The notes: generated by a model from the sequence alone, not told the origin. A stretch of 64,000 nucleotides of DNA from Symbiodinium kawagutii (GCA_009767595.1 VSDK01001771.1:469252-533251), one strand, 5' to 3'; shown: positions 1 to 10,665, numbered from the stretch's first letter. Translations and numbers: made by a program.

Positions 1-115
1 GTGAAGCCTAAAGAAATCAATTTCTGAAGATACGATTGATAAAATTGGATCATGAAGCCAACCAGTAGTTGCGTGTTTTGAGAATCCGACACTACCAAAG
101 GTATCCCGAGCATCA

Positions 116-239
116 TCAGGCCGCGGGCATGGCTTTTAGTGAGGCACACTGGGCTCCTTTGCCAATCATCATACAGTGGCATCCCTGATCCACCCCAACT
201 CCCAACTCAAAGTCGGGCACGTTTGATGAACAGGCGCCT
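116..239 (-). CDS. candidate 3' exon, unrecognised
   Basis: A minus-strand open segment begins after the acceptor-like TTGGTGTTGCCAG followed by G and ends at a TGA near 116. It reads as a cysteine-containing hydrophilic stretch (FELGVGVDQGCHCMMIGKGA). It would be the last exon of the RGG-box gene that runs down from 3.6 kb, but the phase join to the exon at 453-590 is not resolved. No function is recognised. Confidence 0.3.
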
Positions 240-452
240 GGCAACACCAAATCGCTTGAGCAAATAATGAAATAACAGGGAAATAGATTGGTGTGATGTT
301 GATCAACGCATAAATTCTGAAGTGTATGGCATGCTGTAGTACAAGCTGAGGAGTCTCGATAGTGCTGAGTATTCAAAAGCCATGTTTTGGCAGCCATGCG
401 CTTTGAATCGCGTTGATCAGGATTTCTGACCGTGGATTTGTCGGGATCCCAG

Positions 453-590
453 CTAGTCTGCGTCAATGGCCCATCCAGCAATGAGCTTCGCAGCCTCATA
501 CCTCATGAGATCATGAAGGCTGTCACATGATGAGTATGACCATGAATTATAATCTTGATAGGCGTTCAAATTGAACTGAGTAACCAACGC
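453..590 (-). CDS. candidate exon of the RGG-box gene (or its 3' end)
   Basis: After the acceptor ATACCTCAG (AG then G) the minus strand is open as ALVTQFNLNAYQDYN and on to YEAAKLIAGWAIDAD, then TAG. The frame also stays open upstream to about 653 (GLTIGWGKFETIP), so either the exon starts at 653 or a very short GA-AG intron (591-631) lies between it and the previous exon, which is in another frame. The composition is convincingly coding. No family is recognised. Confidence 0.45.
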   Translation of the reverse strand, partial: ALVTQFNLNAYQDYNSWSYSSCDSLHDLMRYEAAKLIAGWAIDAD

Positions 591-631
591 CTGAGGTATT
601 GTTTCAAACTTTCCCCATCCAATGGTCAATC

Positions 632-806
632 CTTTTCGGCCCTTTTCGCTAGCCTGGACATGGCAAGATAAATTGACCCATGAACTTGATCCCATGATCT
701 ACTACTGTAGTTGATGCTCGCCTTGAAGTGGGCATCATTGTTTTGATTATAGTTCGCCAATCGCTCCAAATCCACATTTGCAATGTAGAAAGCCCTTGAA
801 CGCAAC
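632..806 (-). CDS. candidate exon of the RGG-box gene
   Basis: The acceptor is TTTTTTTCTGATCATGAG followed by G. The reading (SRAFYIANVDLERLANYNQ, later GSIYLAMSRLAKRAEK) is Asn/Gln-rich and amphipathic. It runs into TGA just after a possible AAG|GA donor at 631. The overlap of this frame with the frame of the next exon means a tiny GA-AG intron or a frameshift; the sequence alone does not decide. Confidence 0.45.
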
Positions 807-982
807 CTCATGATCAGAAAAAAATGCTGACAAAGATGGCCTGCCCATGGCTGAGGCCAAAGCAGAACACCCATGGGCGTGCTACCTTCTGGCCCATAGA
901 TGGTCCAATTCCTGAGGCCGGCACGGCTGTGGATTTTTTTTATGATCATGATCACTCACACTTGGGTCTCCCTGCTGTTTAC

Positions 983-1082
983 CAGACTCCACATCATCTT
1001 TGGGAACGTTCATGAACGGATCGTTGTCAACAAGGCTGTTCAGTTCGACCAAATCTTTTTCCTTGGTGTTCGTCTTGGAATC
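983..1082 (-). CDS. candidate exon of the RGG-box gene
   Basis: The acceptor is GAATTTGTGCAG followed by GAT. The exon is acidic and hydrophilic (DSKTNTKEKDLVELNSLVDN, then PFMNVPKDDVESG). A GT donor (CTG|GTAAACAG) lies at 982, although the frame stays open a further 100 bases to about 885. It starts in phase 0, matching the inferred phase-0 end of the RGG exon. Confidence 0.5.
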
Positions 1083-1262
1083 CTGCACAAATTCGATCAT
1101 GATTAATCAAACACAAAGAGGTTGGTCTTCTCTGAACTGATTTGTTGCAATTACTGGCGATGTGGCAACTGAAAAGTACATATAAGTCAACATGTATAGA
1201 GACCGAAAAGATGATTAGATTTCATATGATTTACTATGTATCTGTGACATGTGGTCGTGCTC

Positions 1263-1567
1263 CTGACTTTCCAGCTCAGCTTGCTCGGATGTTCGCTTTC
1301 GGCTGGGTGCTGAAGAAGGTGAAGCAGCTGGCTTGTGTAAGACTGGCACTGGTTTGGGCTGTGCTTTTGGTCTACCCCTGCCTCCCCTTCCACCACCTCG
1401 ACCTGCCCTTCCACCACCTCGACCTCCCCTTCCACCACCTCGACCTTTGGCAGACGCAGGACGTTTCATTCTTGGACCCTTGGCTTGGTCACTTGAAAGT
1501 TCTGAAGACTGTTCTCCCCTGTCATCTGAAGCACGTCTCAAAGCTTTTTGAGCCTGTTGCGTCAAGG
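1263..1567 (-). CDS. RGG/GAR-box exon
   Basis: This exon joins in frame to the previous one across a 57-bp GT-AG intron (1568-1624; donor GTTG|GTATAAAT, acceptor GAGCTCAG). It codes a Ser/Glu-rich stretch, then an Arg/Gly block with three near-copies of GRGGGRGGRGGG, then a Lys/Pro/Ser/Ala-rich basic tail (KPVPVLHKPAASPSSAPSRK). RGG boxes bind RNA and are usual arginine-methylation targets in nucleolar and hnRNP-type proteins. The DNA is a GGTCGAGGTGGTGGAAGG-type minisatellite, so the repeat number may vary. The 3' end at a phase-0 CAG|GA donor is inferred; the frame runs on to a TAA at 1215. Confidence 0.65.
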
Positions 1568-1624
1568 CTGAGCTCAGGCATGTTAGATATATGTATAGGT
1601 GTACTATATACATATTATTTATAC

Positions 1625-1769
1625 CAACGAGTCCAATGAACTTGAAAGCTAGGGCCTCAAGTAAGTCTTCAGTGGATGTGTTGTTCTCTTCAGTCGCTAC
1701 AAGTTCTTCAAAAGCCATTTCAGCTGCCTTTGACAGATCACCCTGTTCAGGAAGTAGAGCCCTGCGGTC
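1625..1769 (-). CDS. exon of the RGG-box gene (helical, acidic)
   Basis: Acceptor CTTCATGTGCCAG then GAC; donor GTTG|GTATAAAT. It reads as an acidic, probably helical segment (LSKAAEMAFEELVATEENN ... LLEALAFKFIGLV) that joins in phase 1 to the RGG exon. No domain family is recognised. Confidence 0.6.
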
Positions 1770-1861
1770 CTGGCACATGAAGGTAAATATTTCTCAAGGA
1801 TTCTCAAGGTATCCGGTTGTTATCATGACGCGCATGGAATTGTTTTTTGGTTCTTGATCTC

Positions 1862-2038
1862 CTTGAATGTTCCTTTCTTAGCATCTTCTTCCTCAAACTG
1901 TTCATCTTCTTGATCATCCTTTTTCTTATGCTTATCCTGGCAATCCTCTTCTGGGTCCACCTCTTCATCATGGGTTAGTGGTTCTTCCTCCGCTGCTTCA
2001 GGCCGACACTGAGTGCGAGGCTTTCCATGAGCCACAAC
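1862..2038 (-). CDS. exon of the RGG-box gene (acidic tract)
   Basis: Acceptor GATTCCGGGCTCAG then GTT. It is strongly acidic with a Lys block (EEVDPEEDCQDKHKKKDDQE, then DEQFEEEDAKKG). Such tracts are common in histone- or RNA-binding nuclear proteins. A phase-0 donor AAG|GAGATC at 1861 would be a GA-type 5' site; otherwise the frame runs to a TGA near 1823. Phases fit the neighbouring exons on both sides. Confidence 0.6.
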
Positions 2039-2241
2039 CTGAGCCCGGAATCTCAGCGTTTATCAACAAGAACGTGGTAAAAAAAACAACATGAGTGCAT
2101 GACGTCATCTTCAACAGAATCCTGTTTCGAAGCCTCCGAGGGGCAATCAATGGATGAGAATGGATGAGAAACATATAATCTATAGGCCAGCTGCTGTTAA
2201 GATATAATATGATCATGTCTAATCGTTCTAGCCTCACGTAC

Positions 2242-2287
2242 TGTGATGACGATCTCCTTCAACCTCTGCATCTCGGCATGTCCACTC
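2242..2287 (-). CDS. short exon of the RGG-box gene
   Basis: A 46-nt exon between ATTACTTGCAG|G and a strong donor ACA|GTACGTGAG. It reads SGHAEMQRLKEIVIT and joins in phase to the acidic-tract exon downstream and, through a phase-2 CT|GACATG donor, to the exon at 2499-2584. Confidence 0.55.
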
Positions 2288-2498
2288 CTGCAAGTAATCC
2301 ATCATGATCTGTTAGAATATTTATTCATCGAAACCAGTCCTCGCACCAGGGTTGCGGCTTGCCCGAGTGCAAACATAAGAAGCAAGTCCACGCTGTAGAC
2401 AAGCTTCATGTTTCGCCCATGCCTGGCCATGGGGACAAGTACTCACATGATCACGCTCAACACTTGTGGTGCTTGATGTGTTCCCCAAAAATCATGTC

Positions 2499-2584
2499 AG
2501 AGGTGCATTCAAACGTTTCTTGCCAGCAGCAGTGTTCTCGAACGTGTTTAAGCGAAAATTCTTGTTGGCGGACATCAGCGCAGC
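2499..2584 (-). CDS. exon of the RGG-box gene
   Basis: Acceptor GGCATTTCATGGCCATAG then GCT. It reads AALMSANKNFRLNTFENTAA followed by GKKRLNAPL. The 3' end is inferred: a GA donor at 2498 gives the phase needed by the next exon; a GC donor at 2506 is the alternative. No function is recognised. Confidence 0.55.
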
Positions 2585-2694
2585 CTATGGCCATGAAATG
2601 CCATGACAAATCTACAAACATCATCACCCTAACAAGATTCAAATGTGATTGTTGCATTACTGATCGATGGGATATGATGGGATGTTCCGTGCAC

Positions 2695-2781
2695 CTGCAC
2701 TTCTTTCAAGGTTGGCAAGTTGGCAGCGAAGCTGGAAAGATACTGCTCCATAAATTCCACATTGTTGTTGGTCCGGGTCAC
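2695..2781 (-). CDS. exon of the RGG-box gene
   Basis: An 87-nt phase-0 exon with both splice sites clear: CGCTTTCTGCTAG|GTG and GTGCAG|GTGCACG. The 29 residues (VTRTNNNVEFMEQYLSSFAA, then NLPTLKEVQ) look like an amphipathic helix. It joins in phase to exons on both sides. Confidence 0.65.
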
Positions 2782-2961
2782 CTAGCAGAAAGCGACTAGC
2801 CCCTGATCATAGATTGGATATACTAATGCACACGGCTTCAACATGCACCGGCCTGATCCTCGTTTATCTCATTTCCCTGTGTGTCCAAAAAGGGGAAACC
2901 AAACACCTGAACAAGCAATTGCTAGGCAAGAAGGCTGAAGATTCGAGGTGGTTGAACTGGC

Positions 2962-3045
2962 CTTCTTGCCTTTCTTTCTTTGTTGTGACTGCACAGCAAT
3001 CCTTGCTTCTATATAGTCTTTGGTCAGGATTTCTGCATACAGCTC
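2962..3045 (-). CDS. exon of the RGG-box gene (basic helix)
   Basis: An 84-nt phase-0 exon after the acceptor TATTGCCCTGGCTAG (then GAG). It codes ELYAEILTKDYIEARIAVQS followed by QQRKKGKK, ending at an AAG|GC donor. The donor is non-GT but GC donors are known in dinoflagellates. The upstream neighbour has a plausible open segment (NPEQIALLEE) at about 3060-3130, not listed separately because its borders are unclear. Confidence 0.55.
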
Positions 3046-3430
3046 CTAGCCAGGGCAATAGCCACTGTACTCTTAGCTTTCGCCCATGAACCAGAGCCCC
3101 CCCACATGCCCCGCTCCTCGAGCAAAGCGATTTGCTCAGGATTTGGCTTCGAGTTCGGCATGGGCAGCAACCGCAGCCACAGCAGCAAACACACCCGGTT
3201 ATTTAAATCCCCTATCATCGATATCCCTCAAGATATCCCTATCAAATTTTGACCGCGATTATGATATAAACGGGGCGTTGTTGGAAAGACCTCTGTGCTG
3301 TCGAGCAAAGAATCGAGGAATAAATCATACCCATGCCATGCACATGCACACACTGACACTGCGTGCGCACGTAGGATAGCAAACAAATGGTGATCAAATG
3401 CTTTGGAAATCGGAAAAGGGGGTAGCGCAC

Positions 3431-3571
3431 CATCTTTCTGAGCGCCCTCGTCTCCGTCATCATCAGAAAGATCATCGCCTTGGGGAAAAAACGATCTAGG
3501 GACCTGCCAATTTTCCTCGCCAAACTTAGAACCTGACAATCCTGCAAAGCCATCTTTCCACGTATCATTGC
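3431..3571 (-). CDS. candidate 5' exon of the RGG-box gene
   Basis: Acceptor AATGCCTGCCCAG then G; donor GATG|GTGCGCTACC. It reads WKDGFAGLSGSKFGEENWQV followed by PRSFFPQGDDLSDDDGDEG and is acidic at its end like the later exons. No upstream promoter or start codon could be fixed. Confidence 0.45.
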
Positions 3572-4488
3572 CTGGGCAGGCATTTGTTTTGATTATTGGG
3601 AAAAATTATGTTGCTAATAGTATAGCTACATAGTCGAGCACTCCAGTGTTAGAAGGAATACTGAGTTATGGACACCAATGCCCAGCGCCAAGACTAAGCA
3701 CCAAGGGACCATGGGCTCAGAACGAAGTAGGAACTGGAATGCTGCAAGCATTGCCTTTGGAACTAGGAGCTGTTTGACACTCATAGTTAATTAATCAATG
3801 TCGATGGATCCTATTTTTTGGTCGATGGTTTGTTTATTGCAAGTGCCATGTCCTGGCTGTCGAGCCGATCCTGAAGCGAGGATGTTCCACCTCAAGCACG
3901 CGGTTATGTGATGTGTGATAGCCCTATGGGATTATGTGTATGTATACATATACATCATGTATGTACATGTATAAATATACATGTTTCAATGTCCATGTAC
4001 ATGAGTAAAACTAGGCGTTATACAAAGCCCTAGTTAAACTAAGCCGTCGTGAACAACCTAGTTAAACTAGGCCGTGGAAGATCAGGGCAAGGAAATTCAA
4101 GGAATATGGCTATGTTGCATGGTCGATTGGTTGGTGAATGTAGAAATTGACTCAGTTTCTTTGCAGCAGAAATACGAGCATGATATTGTCAAGCAATCGT
4201 GTGGATACCTATCAAGTATCAAGGGTTATGATGGTTTTGCACACGGGTTTTTGTCGGTTGTTCTAACCGAAAAGAGGGGCACAGTACCGTGGGTGAGAAT
4301 CTCCGTATGTAGATCGACAATGGGAGAACCAGCAACTGGCTGTTGTGATTGTGGTTGGTGGTGCTGCTGCTGCTGTGGCTGTCAATGTTGCTGCCGCTGT
4401 TGCGGTTGTTGCTGCTGTTCTTGTCGATATTTTGAGTGTGCTGCACTGCTGCTTTTAGCCGGTTGGGATTGGGATCCTTGCATTGCAG
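3572..4488. other. region without a supported gene
   Basis: It contains AT-rich TATACATG-type palindromic runs (about 3935-4000), a direct repeat of CTAGTTAAACTA (about 4032-4072) and a GCT/TGC-rich tract at 4356-4425. No exon was convincing here. Confidence 0.4.
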
Positions 4489-4655
4489 GAATCCCACAGA
4501 TGGTCAACCAGTTGAAAGGATTCAAAAAGATGTTCGAAGGGTTTGGCCCCAAGCTTAATGCCTGTGAAAACCCAATAGTAAAGGCTATACACGGGTCAAA
4601 ATTTGGCAGTCTCGGAAACTGGATAAAGAACCCATGTTTGCTGAAGAGGATGCAA
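4489..4655 (+). CDS. candidate internal exon, unrecognised
   Basis: Acceptor GATCCTTGCATTGCAG then G; donor CAA|GTTAGAAATG. The 55-codon reading is lysine- and glycine-rich (MVNQLKGFKKMFEGFGPKLN, ending LLKRMQ). Splice motifs and phase are good; function is unknown. Upstream (4356-4425) the same frame reads through a Cys-coding GCT/TGC repeat, which is not taken as coding. Confidence 0.45.
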
Positions 4656-5140
4656 GTTAGAAATGCTTCTTTTCAGCAGCTTGTATGTCAGCTCATCATG
4701 TTGAAGTTATGTTTTATATAATAGCCATAATATAATTCAGATACAATCATTCATTAGTTGCTGTAATAGTCCTATAACTCATATATAATCATGTAGGTAT
4801 CTGGAACCCCAACCCTTGTGGGTGATCATATCGATCCGACAAACTCGGATGATGCCGCATGGTAAGTGACTGTAAGAGTTGGAAGCATGTGAATATCCGG
4901 ATTTGTTTGTGGAGTTGTTCCGTTCTGTCAAGAAACCATTCATACTGTAGCCACAACAGCAATTCTTTATTCTGAACCACAATGCAGTTACTCGTACAAC
5001 TGATAATTAACTTATGTATCATTACCAACCCAACGAAAATTGCAGCTGTTACATATTTAAACAATTTAAACATGTTTTTCTATCTTTTTCCATCATTTTC
5101 GGGCTTTCATCATCCGTTCGAGTCCTGTGCTTCTATGCAG

Positions 5141-5273
5141 GTTGCCGGCCTTGGGTCGCATCAAATGGAAGGGCCCCAGCTTGCCTGAGAACTACATGCC
5201 TCCCGGTGGCATCTCCAAGGGCTTGGTGAAAGCCACGCCACGACAGCAAAGTGAGGAGCTCATCGCTCAATGA
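5141..5273 (+). CDS. candidate exon, probably 3' terminal
   Basis: A strong polypyrimidine tract and GCTTCTATGCAG precede G then TTG. The frame reads LPALGRIKWKGPSLPENYMP, then PGGISKGLVKATPRQQSEEL and IAQ followed by TGA. The composition is clearly protein-like. The phase does not match the exon ending at 4655, so another exon or another boundary must lie between them. Confidence 0.5.
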
Positions 5274-7953
5274 GCGCCGCAGCCCGCAGATGGCTGGCTG
5301 TCCGTGGGATGCAAATGCATCAGCAGTTTCACCGCTACGCCGTGCTGCATCCGAAAAAAAGTCCATCGAATTCAGCTGCCTTTGTGAGATGCTTCAAATA
5401 TGTGGATTTAGAATGTTGGAACTACCCACGTGGACGTCTATTTGAGGTTTTTCTGGCCACGTGAGGCTATAGATCAGTTGTACGGAGTCTAACAAGTAAC
5501 ATAATTAACATTTCTTGGATGTGTCCTCTTGGCAGCACAATGGCCTGCTTTTGGGTTGTGCCTTATCTTCAACACGTGTCACTAATGAGTTTTCTGTTTG
5601 GCCTCCATCTTCATCTGTGAAAGTTTGAGATATGGGAAAGCCTGAACAACATGTTTCTGAAACTCAGCTGCTTAGATTCGGTCTGATGATTCTAAAACTC
5701 AAAGCGGGTCGTCCCCATTTTGCCAGAACGAACAAGGTCCGACATGTACGAGCAATGTGTAGCCATGGAAGTGGAGTGAAGTGGATGCATTTGGCAATAA
5801 TATGAACCAAACTGAGCCAACCTCCCAGTCCCAGTCATGACGGGTCTCCCGAATACAATGATTTCATGTATTTGACTTCCACATTATCAACAATGATCAA
5901 CCAGTGATCATCATTATGCAATAACTAAAGTAACTCACAACGACTTCCACATTTGGAAACATGCATCGTCATAGTCAATTTGGATCCGCAGATATCCAGA
6001 TGTTTTTGGCCAGTAGACAACCGCATCGATACCCCGGAGAGCCAAGGCCATCATTTCAGAAGGCTCTTGCAATCATAAATTGCCCGGCGACTTCAGCATA
6101 GATGACTATCCTTTAATGTTGGTTTTTTGGGGGTAATTCATGAACAGCATTGGCATGAGACAGGTCGTGGAGGCGGCTTGTGCGGGGCCATAGATGAGGG
6201 ACAGGCTACAGTTGTTGGGGTTGACGCCAAAGAACGGCCAACAAATGATGAGCTACGGCATTTTTGGGCAGAGGATTCTCAACTGGGAATCCCCATCTGA
6301 AGCTGCCAGTATGCTTGGGAACTGCACCAAAAGCTTTTCGCCACTTCTCAGCAGCCCGGACTTGATCCCAAGTGGGTAGCTAGGCATGTCCCATGCCTAT
6401 AATTACCTGTACAGGTCCACTACTCCTGAAAAGGCAAGATGAAATGATATGATAGAAACATATAGAACTGGTATGTCATCATCATCATTCATGCTATCAT
6501 AGATGGGATAACATTGACCACTTGTCACTACGCAAATGATGAATGAGCAACCATGCGCCTGTGCAATCATGCTCCACAAAAAGGTTCCCATGACGTGATC
6601 GTGGTTCACAGAGAACCTGAACCACCATAGCCTTCGTCAGCTATGGCGCTACATTGGATTACACCTTCCGTTTGACCAATATTGCGATGAAAAATGGTGC
6701 CGTGGGCGACTGCGTGACTCGGGATCTATGGATAAAGAAATGAATGCTTTATGATTTAAATGACAAACACAACGGCGATTAAAGTCATCACAATGATAAT
6801 GGTAGTAACTGCAGCAGTAAATAACGGTGATTATCAAAGTAATCATGACTTACTGTTTGTTATTACCATTATCAACTACAGACATGTTTTACTACCTTCA
6901 TAATCATCACAAATAATAACTATATCCTGCTCAGGTACCAGTATTTACTTAGTTTTGCCAGTCATGGTTTGTACAAGACATCCATGGTTTGTATTTATCA
7001 TAAAATCTATTGCTGCTATTGATGATTGTTGACAATCATTATGTGATTAATGACAATCATACTTTTACTATTATTGATCAATTACTCATGAATCAATACT
7101 AATCTTATTATGATCATAATTAATTACCAATCAATGGTGCTTTGATGATTTGCTCATGAAGTACTGATAGGGGTCCCATAATTAATTACTATTGCTGCTG
7201 TTCATAATGATCACTGTTAAGCATTATCATCAGAATCATTACTCACCGCATTTGCTGCACAGCTGAGGTTTGGCTTCTGCTTGCAAGAGCTGTGCCGTCG
7301 CATTGGTTTGGACCGAGCCAGGTTGGGCACCAATGGCAATGGGAGGAGGCGAAGGGTGAGGCTGGGGTTGGTAGGGGGAGAAGCAGCCAGTTGATGGTTC
7401 AATGATGGTTATGTTGATGAACCAGCTGGTTTTGGGGGGATGTAACCATTGAACCATCGCTGAACCATCACTGAACCATCACTGAACCATCATCAATGAG
7501 CTGGTTTTTATGATGGTGGATTGTGATGATAGATGATAGCCCACTTGATGAACCAGCTGGTTTTGGGGGACAATCAATCAGTTGGTGGGCTCTTACAACC
7601 CCCTTTCAATTCCCAAGCTGAAGCAGCTCTTTGGATAATGGTTTATTGATCATGACACAAGATGGGTAATGTACACCACAAGATAGGGGTTTTCTGTCGC
7701 TAAGGCTATGGCACAAGGCTCCAGGATCTTGTTCAAAGATCATTCCCCAAACTGAAGCAAATCTTCTTTGTTGTCATATTCACTTATCCAAGATTTGCTT
7801 GATAGTGACGAGCAACCTTAGCTGGCGCAATAATTTATGATGGCGATGCGGTATGTTTTTCATGTCTCATGTGTGGGGAATTTCTAAAACCAGTCATTCT
7901 TCAAGTTGAAGGAGTTGTTCTCCTATGGAGTTCAGGATCAACAGCGCCACAAC

Positions 7954-7993
<40 letters not shown>

Positions 7994-8008
7994 CGCAAGC
8001 ACAGCAGC

Positions 8009-8044
<36 letters not shown>

Positions 8045-8413
8045 ATTTCTTTAGGATGCACAGCAATACGCGCATCTATGTTTTGATATGCCTGGGTGCC
8101 TCATGAAACACATTTCACCCAGGTGTGAGACAATTTCAGATGGACAGGTTGATTAACCAGATAAGGCTCCATGCATCAAGCCTCTACCATTGAATGGTAG
8201 AAATGTCTCCATGATGTTCCCTGCCCATTTCATCCACTACACTTGCTGCACCAAAGATTGTATAGGAGGCCTGTGGCTGGTCATGACATGGTTTGTCGAC
8301 AGTCGATGCACAAAATTGGTTGTTTTCCTCGCATGTCCTAAGACTACGATGATTCTATCACTTTATTTATTTATCATTTTTCCCGGCATTTCCTGAGTGT
8401 TTCGGCACATTTT
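5274..8413. other. intergenic or intronic region, no supported exon
   Basis: About 3.1 kb of mostly AT-rich sequence with ATCAT-type low complexity (6640-7240), GAACCATC/CTGGTTTT repeats (7380-7600) and the CAG tract at 7957. I could not support an exon here. Confidence 0.35.
7957..8042 (+). repeat. CAG trinucleotide repeat, interrupted
   Basis: An interrupted (CAG)n tract. Open frames through it (poly-Gln, poly-Ala) exist only because of the repeat and are not taken as genes. Confidence 0.9.
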
Positions 8414-8569
8414 CTTGTTGAAGCAGCACCAACCATAGAACCAACAAGGGCCCCATGGTGTCATGGTCCGGGGCTTCCCCCGTTAACCGCCCAACAAGCG
8501 CCCCGTTCACCGCCCATAGCACCGCGTGTCCTCCGAGGTTCCGCTTGGGCCTCTCGATTTGGGAGTGCT
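8414..8569 (-). CDS. candidate exon, membrane-like end
   Basis: After the acceptor GTCCAGCTATCTCCAG the minus strand reads HSQIERPKRNLGGHAVLWAV, then NGALVGRLTGEAPDHDTMGP and LLVLWLVLLQQ, a basic start followed by a hydrophobic segment. The 3' border is not fixed. Family B copy B1 lies about 100 bases upstream of it. Confidence 0.4.
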
Positions 8570-8670
8570 CTGGAGATAGCTGGACCAAGGCGGGGATGCG
8601 CCTTGCTGGGTGACACAGGGGTGACACAGGTTTACCACTGCTGGAGTAGTTGCTACTGAAGCATTTAACT

Positions 8671-8766
8671 GGTTGGTGGTTTGATTGATTTTTTGTTTTC
8701 CCTAGTAGTTATTAACCATTGGTTGGTTGACTCGTATTTTTCACAGGGGTTGAAACCACCAACCAG
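8671..8766 (+). mobile_element. family B introner-like element, copy B1
   Basis: 96 bp with terminal inverted repeats GGTTGGTGGTTT / AAACCACCAACCAG and the family core (CCCTAG, then GGTTGGTTGACT, then TTTTTCACAGGGG). Flanks TTAACT and TTGATC are a decayed 6-bp duplication. Confidence 0.8.
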
Positions 8767-9782
8767 TTGATCATTGTATATAATTAGTTACTCAGCAGTG
8801 GTTATTGTAAGAATTAACTTGAGCACTTATTATTAGTACTATTGTAAAGATTATTATGGTTTTTGCTATTGATTATTGTTGTTATTGATGTAAGGGAGAA
8901 GAATGGCATGCAATGGCTCAGGGTTACGGTTAATGATATGGATGTAGGTGTTGCGTTGATGAGAGGCGTTCATGATGATCATTGACTGTGTGTATAGCTC
9001 GGAAGCAGCAGGGGTAGGTGAACGAGGATTCTTCATTGGGAACCCCGTCAGTTCATGGCTGCAGTGAAGATGGCGGTTTACCGCGCATTGGAACTCAAAG
9101 CCCAGTCCCAAGCAATGACTGGTCTGTGATTGACACGGAATTCAAAAGTTTGCCCAAGGAAGTTGATTCAAAAGTTGCTTGGGTAATGATTTGCATCGTG
9201 ACGAGTTGAGTTTGGGGACTCGTAGTTTCAATTCCGGAACTCAGTGGGTGTTCAACTGAAGAAACGTTCCAAAATCCAGTCCTGAGAAGATTCTCGCACA
9301 TATACTTTGTGTGACCTTGTGACCTCAAACTGATGGAAGGAATCTGAGCTCATCATGAAAGCCGTGCAGCCCAGTTTAATATCAGAGGACCAAGGCAACC
9401 CAATTGCATTGAAATTGCGAGGAAGCAGTCACAGGGAACGTCCATGTGGAACCAGTTGGAACACCTCGCGGGGGAACCACTTCGTGGGAACTGGGAGGTT
9501 TCTGGCTGGGCGCAGGACTTGTTAGCATCCTCGGAGGAGCACCTGGCTGCGACAGCACACGTCGGCTTCGACCCATCCGCTTCTCAAAGCTCCTTGGTTT
9601 CTGGGTTTACTGAGTTTATTACCTGGCTTCACTGAGTTTATTTGGCTCAGTACTGAGTTGATTACTTGTTGATTATTTGTCTTCACTGAGTTTATTAAAG
9701 TTTAGTACTCAGTTTCCTTATGTTTTCTTATTCTTGGGGTTTGCTCAAAGGTGTGACCCAAACTCTTTGTAGCAACTTTCAG

Positions 9783-9894
9783 AAACAGACTGGTCAGACA
9801 AAGACAGCATTTTTTGGGGGTGCCGGTGCAGGCTTGGAACGGTCACCTGCAGACAAATCTGATGTTGTAAGCCTGGAGCTCCTCAATTATTCTG
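9783..9894 (+). CDS. candidate exon adjoining a family B element
   Basis: Acceptor TTGTAGCAACTTTCAG. It reads KQTGQTKTAFFGGAGAGLER followed by SPADKSDVVSLELLNYS. It ends at the 5' edge of family B copy B2, where TCTG|GCCGG would be a GC donor. Skipping to the AG at 10042 keeps the frame open. The pre-insertion sequence, with one TATTCT copy, is also open past the site. Function unknown. Confidence 0.5.
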
Positions 9895-9990
9895 GCCGGT
9901 GGTTTGATTGACATTTTGGTTTTCCCTAGTAAACATAAACGCATGGTTGGTTGACTAATATTTTTCATAGCAGTTGAAACCACCAACCAA
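9894..9990 (+). mobile_element. family B introner-like element, copy B2
   Basis: 97 bp flanked by exact 6-bp duplications TATTCT (9888-9893 and 9991-9996). The terminal CCAACCAG has become CCAACCAA, so the element's own AG acceptor is lost. Confidence 0.85.
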
Positions 9991-10042
9991 TATTCTTTTG
10001 TCTGTGGTCGCTTTCTGATTCCGAATTGGTAGCTCCTTTCAG

Positions 10043-10100
10043 GATCGATTCTGACAATGATGGAATCAAAGGAATATCCTACTTGTCAGATAGGATGATC
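10043..10100 (+). CDS. candidate exon downstream of copy B2
   Basis: Acceptor TAGCTCCTTTCAG then G. Joined in phase 1 to the exon ending at 9894 it reads SILTMMESKEYPTCQIG then TGA. A GT donor (T|GTCAGATAGG) lies inside, so the end is uncertain. Confidence 0.3.
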
Positions 10101-10273
10101 AACAGCTATTGGATCTCTTGCCCCGCTCTAGATTATTTGGATATGAGAACAAATGTATGTTTTGTTTACAGACACGTATCATATCTCTACCCACATATGT
10201 GACCTTAAACAATCGGTGTAAACAAACAGTCTCCAACAGGCTTCGGAACGAATCACCACCAACCAGCCACCTT

Positions 10274-10391
10274 CACCACCACCACCACCACCACCACCAC
10301 CACCACCACCACCACCATCCAGTATCATCAACCATTGTTATCCATTATTAACCATAAACAACACCGCCACCACCACCACCACCACCACCAC
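10274..10391 (+). repeat. CAC trinucleotide repeats
   Basis: Two (CAC/ACC)n runs (about 10274-10318 and 10361-10391) separated by unique sequence. Poly-His readings come from the repeat. Confidence 0.9.
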
Positions 10392-10436
10392 CCCAACCTT
10401 CACCAATCTCCCAGCGCCGCAGCCGCGCTTCCGCAG

Positions 10437-10516
10437 GACCCCGACACAGCGGAGCTTCGTTTCGAGATGGTGGCCTTTGAGACGCCGGAGGAAGCCATGC
10501 AGCTCTGGGAGGCGGG
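10437..10516 (+). CDS. short internal exon with clear splice sites
   Basis: CGCGCTTCCGCAG|GAC and GCGGG|GTGAGGG bound an 80-nt exon that reads DPDTAELRFEMVAFETPEEA then MQLWEAG. It is GC-rich compared with its surroundings and convincingly coding. Family unknown. Confidence 0.55.
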
Positions 10517-10551
10517 GTGAGGGCGATGAGGGAGGGCGGCCCGTCCTAGAA

Positions 10552-10665
10552 ATGGCTGGTGAATGGTTGGTGAATGGTTGGCTAATGGTTGGCTAATGGT
10601 TGGCTAATGGTTGGCTGATGGTTGGCTAATGGTTGGTGAATGATGTTAATGGTTGGTTCATCGCT
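10552..10665 (+). repeat. 11-bp tandem repeat (ATGGTTGGCTA)
   Basis: About ten imperfect copies with GGTGA/GGCTA variants. No coding reading is supported. Confidence 0.8.

Noticed and set aside
2359..2799. 146-codon plus-strand Cys/His-rich frame
   Set aside because: It lies opposite two minus-strand exons with clear splice sites and joined phases, so it is a shadow.
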